In this document: positions 1 to 5,326 of the stretch, one piece after another
Layout: each line of letters opens with the position of its first letter
How positions within the stretch are numbered: position 1 is the first letter of the stretch
Assembly (NCBI GenBank): GCA_020354105.1
Contig: CP070642.1
Span: 977,542-982,957 of the forward strand
DNA length: 5,416 nucleotides
Reading direction: 5' to 3'
Source of the DNA: Chloroflexota bacterium
GTDB taxonomy: Bacteria > Chloroflexota > Dehalococcoidia > GIF9 > UBA5629
Position numbers and translations under genes: made by a program
The notes under the pieces: generated by a model
Databases searched by the model: none
Told to the model about the DNA's origin: nothing
The model's input: the letters and a program-made list of their open reading frames with translations, nothing else

Positions 1-2
1 CC

Positions 3-272
3 TCAGAAATTGCTATACCCAATGGTGAGAGTCTAACTGAGGTAACTGAACGTGCCACTCCAGTCTTCCGTAGAATAGTGGAGACTAACGAGGGAAAGCA
101 AATAATGATCGTTGCCCACGAGGTTATTGTGAAGGTAATAGTAGCCAATGTACTTGGTGCACCAAATAGTATATATCGCAGATTTGAGGTTGGTAACACG
201 TCCTTAACGGTAATACATTATCTGGACAATAAGCCACGTCTTATTGGGCTAAACGATATATCCCATCTATGA
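3..272 (+). CDS. Histidine phosphatase family protein (phosphoglycerate mutase-like), C-terminal part
   Basis: The frame is open from the left window edge and ends at TGA 270-272, giving the last 89 residues of a protein whose N-terminus lies outside. It shows the second half of the histidine phosphatase fold: PNGES (residues 6-10 of the visible part), which matches the conserved P-x-GES motif, then VAHEVIVK, carrying the second conserved histidine, and the final NTSLTVIHY...PRLIGLNDISHL strand and tail typical of these proteins. The RHG phosphohistidine motif should lie upstream and cannot be checked. These are cytoplasmic phosphatases or mutases acting on small phosphorylated molecules (sugar phosphates, cobalamin precursors such as alpha-ribazole phosphate, and others); the tail does not say which. 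An ATG at 78 would give only 64 aa and would cut off the GES motif, so it is not the start. No clear terminator follows. Family call is firm; substrate unknown. Confidence 0.85.
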   Translation, partial: SEIAIPNGESLTEVTERATPVFRRIVETNEGKQIMIVAHEVIVKVIVANVLGAPNSIYRRFEVGNTSLTVIHYLDNKPRLIGLNDISHL

Positions 273-458
273 GACCAGGGCTTTGACTGCTTTGAAGAAG
301 ATTGATAAAAACATGTCGGTGGGCACAATCAGCAGAAATTGCAATGACGAATCACCAAAGGTTCAAGACAATACATGTCCTTGCCAAACACGCCAGCTTC
401 ATTTGCCGTCTGGGTCTGCCAAAGGCACTGTGGAGAATGACAGTGGTCCTCGAGTGAC

Positions 459-487
459 TTGACAGCCGATGGGCACAGTCTTATTAT
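459..487 (+). promoter_or_regulatory. Sigma-70-type promoter for the grdB-grdE-like operon
   Basis: A perfect -35 box TTGACA (459-464) is followed after exactly 17 bp by TATTAT (482-487), five of six matches to TATAAT. Transcription would begin near 494, leaving about 90 nt of leader before the GTG at 586. One copy of a direct repeat (471-486) covers the spacer and most of the -10 box, so a regulator binding it would block RNA polymerase. The match is seen in sequence; activity is inferred. Confidence 0.7.
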
Positions 488-526
488 AGGCGTAAACGGC
501 AATAAGGGCTGGGTATAGTCTTATCA
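471..526 (+). repeat. Imperfect direct repeat spanning the promoter and leader
   Basis: GGGCACAGTCTTATTA (471-486) and GGGTATAGTCTTATCA (511-526) match at 13 of 16 positions, with starts 40 bp apart. A shorter relative, GGGCACAATC, lies at 321-330, 150 bp upstream of the first. The spacings are near whole helical turns, and the first copy overlaps the -10 box, so these may be operator sites. No known regulator motif is recognised. Confidence 0.35.
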
Positions 527-535
527 GGAGTTGAT

Positions 536-559
536 ATGGGAAATCCCGGTTTCATGTAG
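536..559 (+). CDS. Possible seven-codon leader ORF
   Basis: AGGAG at 526-530 sits five bases before ATG 536, which opens a short frame MGNPGFM ending at TAG 557-559, inside the predicted leader of the grdB-like mRNA. The spacing to its ribosome binding site is good. It has no run of regulatory codons that would point to a named attenuation mechanism, and an ORF this short with a nearby AGGAG can arise by chance. Reported as a weak candidate only. Confidence 0.2.
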   Translation: MGNPGFM

Positions 560-572
560 ACCCAGTGCCAGA

Positions 573-582
573 AAGGCGGTGA
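573..582 (+). promoter_or_regulatory. Ribosome binding site deciding the GTG start of the grdB-like gene
   Basis: AAGGCGGTGA matches the extended anti-Shine-Dalgarno complement AAGGAGGTGA at nine of ten positions. Counting from the second GG pair, six bases separate it from GTG 586 but twelve from ATG 592, which favours the GTG start. Confidence 0.6.
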
Positions 583-585
583 ATT

Positions 586-1926
586 GTGGGAATGGTAGCG
601 ATAATGCACTTGATGAATCAATTTTTTGCAGGCATTGGTGGCGAGGACACAGCTGATGCCCCCGTGGATTTCCGCAAAGGAACGCTGGGGCCTGGGAAAC
701 GTCTCCAGACTCTACTTGGTGACTCTGCTAAAATCGTGGTTACTACTTACTGTGGCGATAATTATTTTGCTGCCCAACGTGATGAAGCGCTGGAGAAGAT
801 TCTTCAGATTGCCAGGGACAATGATGTCAAAATATTGGTTGCCGGCCCGGCATTTGCCTCTGGTCGATACGGGTTTACCTGCGTGGAGGTCTGCCAATTG
901 GTGAGCACTTCCCTAGGGCTTGATTGTGTCATCGGTCTGCACTCTGAAAACGCCGCCTTGGATGGCTACCGGCAGTATAAGAATAGGAGAGTCTTTGCTA
1001 TACCAGTAGCCAGGGAAGTATCAGGTATGGAGACAGCATTGCAGGAGATGGCGAAGTTTGTTTCTAAGCTAGCTACTGGTTCAACCATAGGCTCGGCAAT
1101 CGTCGAAGGCTACATTCCCCGGGGAATACGGGTCGTCCGCCTCTCTGGCAAGAGTGGGGTGGACAGAGCCGTTGAGATGCTTTTGAACCAACATTATGGC
1201 AGGCCTATCTCCACAGAAATCCCCGTGGAGAGCCTGGAAAAAATACCAATCCCACCGCGCGTTACTGATCTCACCAACGTATGCTTGGCACTAGTCACGG
1301 AGGCCGGTATCGTTCCCCTCGGAAACCCTGACGGATTCAGAACTCATCGCAATACCCAATGGGGGAAGTATTCCATTGAAAGAATGAATTCAATGAAGGA
1401 AGCAGCCTGGGAAATCAGGCACGGTGGCTGGGATATAAGCGCCATGTCGGGGAACCACAACTTTGGCGTGCCCCTCGACGTTTGCCGAAAAATGGAAAGA
1501 CAAGGTCTTTTCCAACTATACCCCTATTTCTATTCATTGTGTGGTAATAACGGAGCCATCTCAGATATGCAGCGCATCGGTCGCAGCATGGCCCAAGACA
1601 TGAAAACTGCAGGGGTAGCGGCTGCCATACTAGTCTCGACTTGAGGTACCGGTACTCGTAGCGGTGCTACGACAGCCAGAGAAATTGAGAGAGCTGGAGT
1701 GCCGGTGGCAGTTATTACCGCCATGACCATGCTGGCTAAGCAGATAGGGGCTAACCGTGTCGTTACTGGCACCAAGATCCCTCACCCGTGCGGTGAGCCA
1801 ACCCTGCCTGATGCAGCTGACCAGGCTCTGAGGCAAGCAATCGTTGAATGTGCTCTCCGAGCTCTCCAAACAGATGTGAGCGTGCCTACTGTCTTCATAC
1901 CGGATGGCAAGCCTGCATCTGCCTAG
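586..1926 (+). CDS. grdB-like: GrdB-like selenoprotein of the glycine/sarcosine/betaine reductase component B family (UGA at 1642-1644 read as Sec)
   Basis: The frame runs 446 aa to TAG 1924-1926, with one in-frame TGA at 1642-1644 that becomes Sec353. The family's usual length is about 430-440 aa with Sec near residue 350, so the fit is close. Visible family motifs are NQFFAGIGGED (11-21), CGDNYF (56-61), LVAGPAFASGRYG (84-96), GLHSENAA (117-124) and, after Sec, GATTAREIERAGVPV and GANRVVTGTKIPHP. In known component B the Sec of GrdB, with GrdE, activates the substrate C-N bond and passes the carboxymethyl group to GrdA; it is cytoplasmic. The usual UxxCxxC motif reads UGTGTRS here, so both cysteines are gone. 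Start: GTG 586 lies six bases after the GG of a strong AAGGCGGTGA site (573-582); ATG 592 is the alternative, less well spaced. Without Sec decoding the gene would be miscalled as a truncated protein or two genes. The actual substrate is unknown. Confidence 0.9.
1642..1644 (+). other. Selenocysteine codon (UGA recoding site)
   Basis: The TGA lies between ILVST and GTGTRSGATTAREIE. GrdB proteins have ST-Sec-GTxTRxGAT at this very place, and the frame continues without a break through 93 more family-like residues. A SECIS-type hairpin starts a few bases downstream. Confidence 0.92.
1651..1677 (+). promoter_or_regulatory. Bacterial SECIS hairpin for Sec insertion
   Basis: The RNA can fold as GGT, a 2x2 internal loop, then a perfect 7-bp stem TCGTAGC/GCTACGA (1656-1662/1666-1672) capped by the triloop GGT (1663-1665), with the base closed by GGT/GCC (1651-1653/1675-1677, one G-U pair). 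The apical loop begins 18 nt after the UGA and opens with two guanosines, which meets the known bacterial SECIS pattern for SelB recognition (loop roughly 16-37 nt downstream, G in the first two loop positions). It lies entirely within coding sequence. Confidence 0.8.
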
Positions 1927-1930
1927 GAGG
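1925..1930 (+). promoter_or_regulatory. Ribosome binding site of the grdE-like gene, overlapping the grdB-like stop
   Basis: AGGAGG shares two bases with the TAG stop (1924-1926) and stands six bases before ATG 1937. This is a textbook site that picks ATG 1937 over an in-frame upstream start at 1904 and couples translation of the two subunits. Confidence 0.85.
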
Positions 1931-1936
1931 TTAGTC

Positions 1937-3244
1937 ATGAGACTAGAATTAGCCCAATTTCCAGTAAAAGATGCCCAATTCGGCAGACAGACTGGCTACA
2001 GCCAGGGCACCCTGCAACTCGATAAAGAGGAACTGATAGGGCTTATTCGTCAGGATAATAGAGTTACCTCAGCTAATATTGATATCGCTTTCCCCGGGGA
2101 AAAGATGAGAATCGTTAACGGCCGTGACGTCGTCGAGCCACGTCTCAAGGTCTCAGGACCAGGCTGCGTTTTCCCAGGCATTATGGGCCCCGTGGAAACT
2201 GTCGGCCAAGGCAGAACCCACCGAATGTCCGGGGTCACCATAATACCATCAGCAGACTACCGGCCAACAATTCTCTCTGGAACAGGGGCCGGGAGTTCGG
2301 CCATTCTGGATATGTGGGGGCCAGGGGCAGAGGTAACCCCGTTCGCCTCTACCATCAATATTGTCCTGGTACTCAAGCTCATCGATGATATATCTGAATG
2401 GGAAGCCCATGCCACCATTCAGTCAGCCGGCTTCAAAGTGGCCCACCGGCTGGCAGAAACCACCAGGGGCATGGATTCGGGAAATGTCGAAGTCTTTCAG
2501 TTATCGCAAGTTGACCCTTCCCTACCACGAGTGGTATACATTCTGAGTAGTTCCTACGGAACCGGGATGACACATAGCGATTTTGCCTACTATGGGCTGC
2601 CCATACATGAGTCGCTACCGACCCTAGCAAACCCCAATGAGTTTCTAGATGGAGCATTTACCTCAGATGCCCGCCGGGGCAACGGGGGCTTCATAACATC
2701 CTGGGCTCTGCTGAACCAGCCAGTGGTTCTCAAGCTGCTCCATGAGCACGGCAGGCAGCTCAATTTCCTGGGTGTTATCATCGAGAGAACCGGCTTTCCC
2801 ACCGAACTTGGTAAACAAGTTGCCGCCAAAGCCACCAGCAAAATGGCACAGTTGTTAGGCACTGATGACGTTATTATTACCAGACTGCTCGTAGGAAACA
2901 GCTTCATCGATGTTATGCTTACTGTCCAAGCCTGTGTAAAAAAAGACATCAATACTGTCCTTCTAATACCCGAGAGAGGCGGTATGGAGGGTACCGACCT
3001 TCCCTTGATTTTCTACGTTCCCGAGGCTACAGCTATGGTGAGTACTGGCAGTATCGATCGCGAGCTTAAACTACCAGAACCAACCAAGGTCATTGGAGTA
3101 AAACAGGGTGAGATGGTTAGCCTTTATCCTGGAGACCCCCCCTTTGATCCATGGGAAGAATTCTTAACCCGCCAGGGCTGGCGTGACATCATTGGCGGCA
3201 TAGACTGGTTTGGGGGCATGAATTATACCTGTGACGAATACTGA
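1937..3244 (+). CDS. grdE-like: GrdE-like protein of the glycine/sarcosine/betaine reductase component B family, lacking the pyruvoyl-forming cysteine
   Basis: This 435-aa protein is close to the usual GrdE proprotein length (about 430). It begins MRLELAQFPVKDAQFG, as GrdE proteins do, and keeps VEPRLKVSGPG (66-76), FPGIMGPVETVGQGRTH (79-95), IDMSGPGA-like LDMWGPGAEVTPF (124-136), LPRVVYI (196-202) and FLDGA...LNQPVVLKLLHEHGRQLNFLGVII (237-282). Known GrdE is cut at a cysteine near residue 242, inside a GNCVSACDKN stretch, to make alpha and beta chains with a pyruvoyl cofactor. The equivalent stretch here is TSDARRGNGGF (242-252): Arg246 stands where the cysteine should be and no cysteine lies between 78 and 332. 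Unless a nearby serine substitutes, the protein should stay uncut. The C-terminus carries an extra tail (PGDPPFDPWEEF...GGMNYTCDEY) that I do not recall from canonical GrdE. It is translationally coupled to the GrdB-like gene, so the two surely form one complex. Family call firm; catalytic role uncertain. Confidence 0.88.
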   Translation: MRLELAQFPVKDAQFGRQTGYSQGTLQLDKEELIGLIRQDNRVTSANIDIAFPGEKMRIVNGRDVVEPRLKVSGPGCVFPGIMGPVETVGQGRTHRMSGVTIIPSADYRPTILSGTGAGSSAILDMWGPGAEVTPFASTINIVLVLKLIDDISEWEAHATIQSAGFKVAHRLAETTRGMDSGNVEVFQLSQVDPSLPRVVYILSSSYGTGMTHSDFAYYGLPIHESLPTLANPNEFLDGAFTSDARRGNGGFITSWALLNQPVVLKLLHEHGRQLNFLGVIIERTGFPTELGKQVAAKATSKMAQLLGTDDVIITRLLVGNSFIDVMLTVQACVKKDINTVLLIPERGGMEGTDLPLIFYVPEATAMVSTGSIDRELKLPEPTKVIGVKQGEMVSLYPGDPPFDPWEEFLTRQGWRDIIGGIDWFGGMNYTCDEY

Positions 3245-3290
3245 AACCAAAACTCTACAATACCAGATGAAGTTAACCATGTAGGATAAA

Positions 3291-3304
3291 TAGTATTAAT
3301 ACTA
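3291..3304 (+). repeat. 14-bp perfect palindrome
   Basis: TAGTATTAATACTA reads the same on both strands with no spacer. It lies 47 bases after the grdE-like stop and 46 bases upstream of a TATAAT box, a place suited to an operator for a dimeric regulator of the QueG-like gene. It could also form the top of a cruciform or mRNA hairpin. No known operator is recognised. Confidence 0.5.
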
Positions 3305-3305
3305 C

Positions 3306-3326
3306 CCGGGATTATTCCCCGGTGTT
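3306..3326 (+). terminator. Weak hairpin terminator or attenuator after the grdE-like gene
   Basis: CCGGG (3306-3310) pairs fully with CCCGG (3318-3322) around a seven-base loop, followed by TGTTT. The all-GC five-bp stem is stable but the T-tract is short and interrupted, so termination would be partial at best. It may let some transcription continue into the QueG-like gene. Confidence 0.35.
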
Positions 3327-3355
3327 TAAACCGCCGGATAGCAGCTGAATATAAT
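3325..3355 (+). promoter_or_regulatory. Possible promoter for the QueG-like gene
   Basis: A perfect -10 box TATAAT lies at 3350-3355. The -35 is poor: TTTAAA at 3325-3330 has four matches but a 19-bp spacer. Transcription would start near 3362, leaving a leader of about 45 nt. The hexamer is seen; use as a promoter is inferred and may need an activator. Confidence 0.4.
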
Positions 3356-3407
3356 CAGTAAAGCCATCAAGACTAGCAACTTATCTCTTGAACAATAGTG
3401 CAGGGAA

Positions 3408-4142
3408 ATGGAAATTCAAGTTAGCCTTATAAGCGAAGCCAAACAATTAGGCGCAGCCTATTTTGGGATTGCTAACCTAGCTCCTAGTTGCCAGGGAGCC
3501 GTAACCCCATATGAGGCAAAGCTTATCACTGAATTCCCCGTAGCAGTGTCTATAGGTGTACCCCTCTCAGACGCTGTCATCAACAGCCTAGCAAACCAAT
3601 CTGACCGCTTTGCCCTACAGAATTACCGCTATCATGCTTTTGATATGGTAGACCCTTTGCTCAACATAATTATTTTGAGGCTGTCTAACATACTTATGGA
3701 GAATGGCTTCCTGGCATTGTCTGTCCCTCCAGGCAAGACCATGGATACCGATAAGCACTACGGCCTTTTTTCCCACAAGATGGCGGCCAATCTGGCAGGT
3801 TTAGGCTGGATTGGCAAAAGCTGCCTACTAATAACTCCAGACAGAGGCCCCAGGGTGAGGTGGGGCACCATACTAACCAACGCACCTCTTGCAACTGATA
3901 AGCCAATTCAAGAGGAGCATTGTGGTAATTGTCTGCTTTGCGTAGAAGGCTGTCCAGCCCATGCCTTTACCGGACAGACTTTCAAGACATACGAGGGCCG
4001 GGAAGTAAGAATGGATGTAGCCAAGTGCTACCACTATGTCCAAGTAGAGAGAATGAACACCATCGGGGTCAATGTCTGTGGACTGTGCGTCTATGTCTGT
4101 CCATTTGGAAGAGGAACAGATAATACTGTCAGAATAGCATGA
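3408..4142 (+). CDS. QueG-like (epoxyqueuosine reductase-related) double [4Fe-4S] cluster protein
   Basis: The 244-aa protein has the core block of the QueG/reductive dehalogenase-related family: KMAANLAGLGWIGKSCLLI (124-142) followed by GPRVRWGTILTNAPL (147-161). Eight cysteines fit two [4Fe-4S] clusters: C172-x2-C175-x2-C178-x3-C182-P and C207 with C224-x2-C227-x3-C231-P. QueG itself is longer (about 350-380 aa) and binds cobalamin; short relatives of this size are common in anaerobes, mostly with unknown roles, so a true QueG function in tRNA modification is doubtful. There is no signal peptide or membrane segment, so it should be cytoplasmic. ATG 3408 is the only normal start, as a TAG lies in frame at 3396; the AGGGA before it sits unusually close (about two bases), so translation may be weak. 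Its position just after the grdB/grdE-like pair suggests a redox link to that complex, but this is inference from location only. Confidence 0.85.
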   Translation: MEIQVSLISEAKQLGAAYFGIANLAPSCQGAVTPYEAKLITEFPVAVSIGVPLSDAVINSLANQSDRFALQNYRYHAFDMVDPLLNIIILRLSNILMENGFLALSVPPGKTMDTDKHYGLFSHKMAANLAGLGWIGKSCLLITPDRGPRVRWGTILTNAPLATDKPIQEEHCGNCLLCVEGCPAHAFTGQTFKTYEGREVRMDVAKCYHYVQVERMNTIGVNVCGLCVYVCPFGRGTDNTVRIA

Positions 4143-4203
4143 GATGCTCTGTCTCAAATAACAACACTATCTCTTAAATTAGAGTTTTTGAGATGTAAAA
4201 TAC

Positions 4204-4228
4204 AATCCATGTTTTTTATGGATTTTTT
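4204..4228 (+). terminator. Rho-independent terminator after the QueG-like gene
   Basis: AATCCAT (4204-4210) and ATGGATT (4218-4224) form a perfect seven-bp stem around a GTTTTTT loop, and the T-run continues to 4228. The stem is AT-rich, so it is moderate in strength. A second small stem, TCTCAAA (4152-4158) with TTTGAGA (4187-4193), lies between the stop codon and this terminator. Confidence 0.7.
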
Positions 4229-4310
4229 AGCACGGCAGGCGATGGAACCTATAAACTGGCAATGGAGTGACGACACGATCTGGTTTTGATTCTGCATCAA
4301 TTCGCATTAA

Positions 4311-4317
4311 GGAAGGA
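4311..4317 (+). promoter_or_regulatory. Ribosome binding site of the flavin reductase-like pseudogene
   Basis: GGAAGGA ends five bases before ATG 4323. It marks the original start of the broken gene and shows that the translation signal has outlived the coding frame. Confidence 0.55.
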
Positions 4318-4322
4318 CGAAT

Positions 4323-4828
4323 ATGTTGAATAAGGAGCTTGGCTTATATGAATAGTCGGTTTATCAGTTGCTATCACCCCAGCTAACCGAGGTAATTACA
4401 ACCATTAACAGAAAAGGGCGTGTAAATGCAGCGCCCTTCAGCTTTTTCATGCCGATTTCCTATGAGCCTGTCCAAGTCGCTTTCTCCTGCATCAGGTACA
4501 TGTACTTCTTCATTCCAGGTGCGCATGGACATACTTCCGAGAGAGAAATACCAAAATAGAGCAGTATGCCGGCAAGACAGGGGTGACATTGAAGGACATC
4601 ATAACAAATATTGAAGAGAAAGGAGAATACGGAGTAAACATTCTACCAATCGAATACCTGCACCAATTGTTGGATAATGCTTCACGATATCCCTATGGAG
4701 TAGACGAATTAGAGATAGCCAGCCTGAAAGCCTACCCTTTGACAAGAATTAAGACACCACTGATTAGAGAAGCTAAAACGGATATCGAGTGCAAAGTGAT
4801 TGCGGCGTACGATTTTGCCACCAGATAG
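4323..4828 (+). pseudogene. Flavin reductase-like (FMN-binding split-barrel) domain protein, broken by stop codons and a frameshift
   Basis: From ATG 4323 the frame reads MLNKELGLYE, then stops at TAG 4353-4355, then continues SVYQLLSPQLTEVITTINRKG and GRVNAAPFSFFMPISYEP, the signature of flavin reductase-like domains (NAAPFSFF and ISxEP near the FMN site). The frame stops again at TAG 4557, but a net -1 (or +2) shift inside the GAGAGAGAAAT stretch at 4539-4549 restores the protein: TKIEQYAGKTGVTLKDIITN, EKGEYGVNILP, then SRYPYGVDELEIASL and IECKV, all family-like, to TAG 4826-4828. The end is earlier than the family's usual 180-200 aa; the same frame after that stop reads NESRLFITLTGRVTGFV, which may be the lost end. 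Relatives bind FMN and pass electrons from NAD(P)H or act as flavoredoxins. Several independent lesions point to a true pseudogene, although errors in the assembly could explain part of it. Confidence 0.75.
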
Positions 4829-5326
4829 AACGAATCTCGGCTATTCATAACGCTGACCGGCAGAGTTACGGGGTTTGTACCGAGCTCCGCCAGGAACCAT
4901 GCGTTCTGTATACCGACGTCATTCCCATGTCTAAGCTAGCTGACTGAAGCACCCACTGAGTTAGGTATTTTCCAAATATCAAGACTGAAAAATCACTTCG
5001 AAAGTTCTACATATTGATACCTCAGCTCCAGTGCACCGGGAAAGCGCCTACAAAGAGGCGTATGAGTGCGGAGCTTTAGGTTACCTATCGTACTGTGTGT
5101 GACATAAAGCCAAGTCGTTATATGCGGGGCACCATTTGGAGAATATTGGGATTATTAAGTTAAAAAGCGTCAGCCATTACCATACTGCTTGGTTTCTTGA
5201 CCCTATTGCTTGACTTCTGGCATTTGGAACCGCTTAGCTAAAAACCTGAAGAATGGGATGATGGCAATTAATAATAAAGTCAGCTAGAAGCGAAGGAAAA
5301 GCTACGGAAAAGGAGTAACGAACACC
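4829..5326 (+). other. Gene-free stretch with no recognised coding content
   Basis: I see no convincing gene on either strand in these 498 bases. The first 40 or so may be the decayed tail of the flavin reductase-like pseudogene. A 38-codon open run around 4831-4944 (ending KLAD, TGA) and a hydrophobic one at 5164-5238 (ASAITILLGFLTLLLDFWHL) have no start codon or ribosome binding site and are not recognised. A long imperfect hairpin lies at 5019-5081. Together with the broken genes on both sides, this looks like a decaying region. Confidence 0.5.
5019..5081 (+). other. Extended imperfect hairpin, possible structured RNA
   Basis: Four helices stack in order: ACCT/AGGT (5019-5022/5078-5081), AGCTCC/GGAGCT (5024-5029/5070-5075), GCAC/GTGC (5033-5036/5066-5069) and GCGCCT/AGGCGT (5044-5049/5056-5061, one G-U pair) with a six-base ACAAAG loop. 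That is about 20 base pairs in 63 nt. I compared it from memory with common riboswitches, tRNA and group II intron domain V and found no match. It is symmetric enough that either strand could form it. Confidence 0.35.

Larger units (their letters stand above)
273..585 (+). other. Intergenic regulatory region upstream of the grdB-like gene
   Basis: This 313-base stretch holds no convincing gene of normal size. It contains a small inverted repeat CACTGT(8)ACAGTG at 426-431/440-445, a short hairpin TGCC-AAA-GGCA at 417-427, a strong promoter at 459-487, an imperfect direct repeat (471-486 and 511-526, with a shorter relative at 321-330) and a seven-codon ORF with its own ribosome binding site at 536-559. 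No T-rich terminator for the upstream phosphatase gene is visible. The layout suggests that the grdB-like operon is transcribed from its own start with a leader of roughly 90 nt. Confidence 0.6.

Noticed and set aside
273..585. Glycine or cobalamin riboswitch in the leader
   Set aside because: I looked for the conserved cores of both classes and did not find them; only small hairpins are present.
1699..1926. Separate small + strand gene starting at 1699 after the TGA
   Set aside because: It is the C-terminal part of the grdB-like gene; family sequence begins right after the UGA, 54 bases upstream of this start, and there is no ribosome binding site.
1904..1936. Upstream start of the grdE-like gene at 1904
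   Set aside because: It would overlap the grdB-like end and add 11 residues absent from the family, while ATG 1937 has a perfect AGGAGG six bases before it.
1530..1938. Overlapping reverse-strand ORFs at 1530-1775 and 1630-1938
   Set aside because: They are antisense to the strongly family-like grdB C-terminus and have no recognisable protein motif; they are frame shadows.
4286..4310. TTGAT/ATCAA inverted repeat and GCATYAA direct repeat upstream of the pseudogene as an operator
   Set aside because: The elements are only 5-7 bases long, in a short AT-rich stretch, and no matching -10 box is found; chance is likely.
4353..4355. TAG read as pyrrolysine in the flavin reductase-like gene
   Set aside because: The same gene has a frameshift and another early TAG, and the intact grdB-like gene next door ends with TAG, so a plain pseudogene is the simpler reading.
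5164..5238. Hydrophobic stretch ASAITILLGFLTLLLDFWHL as a membrane protein remnant
   Set aside because: Only about 25 codons between stops, no start or ribosome binding site, and T-rich DNA often gives leucine- and phenylalanine-rich frames by chance.
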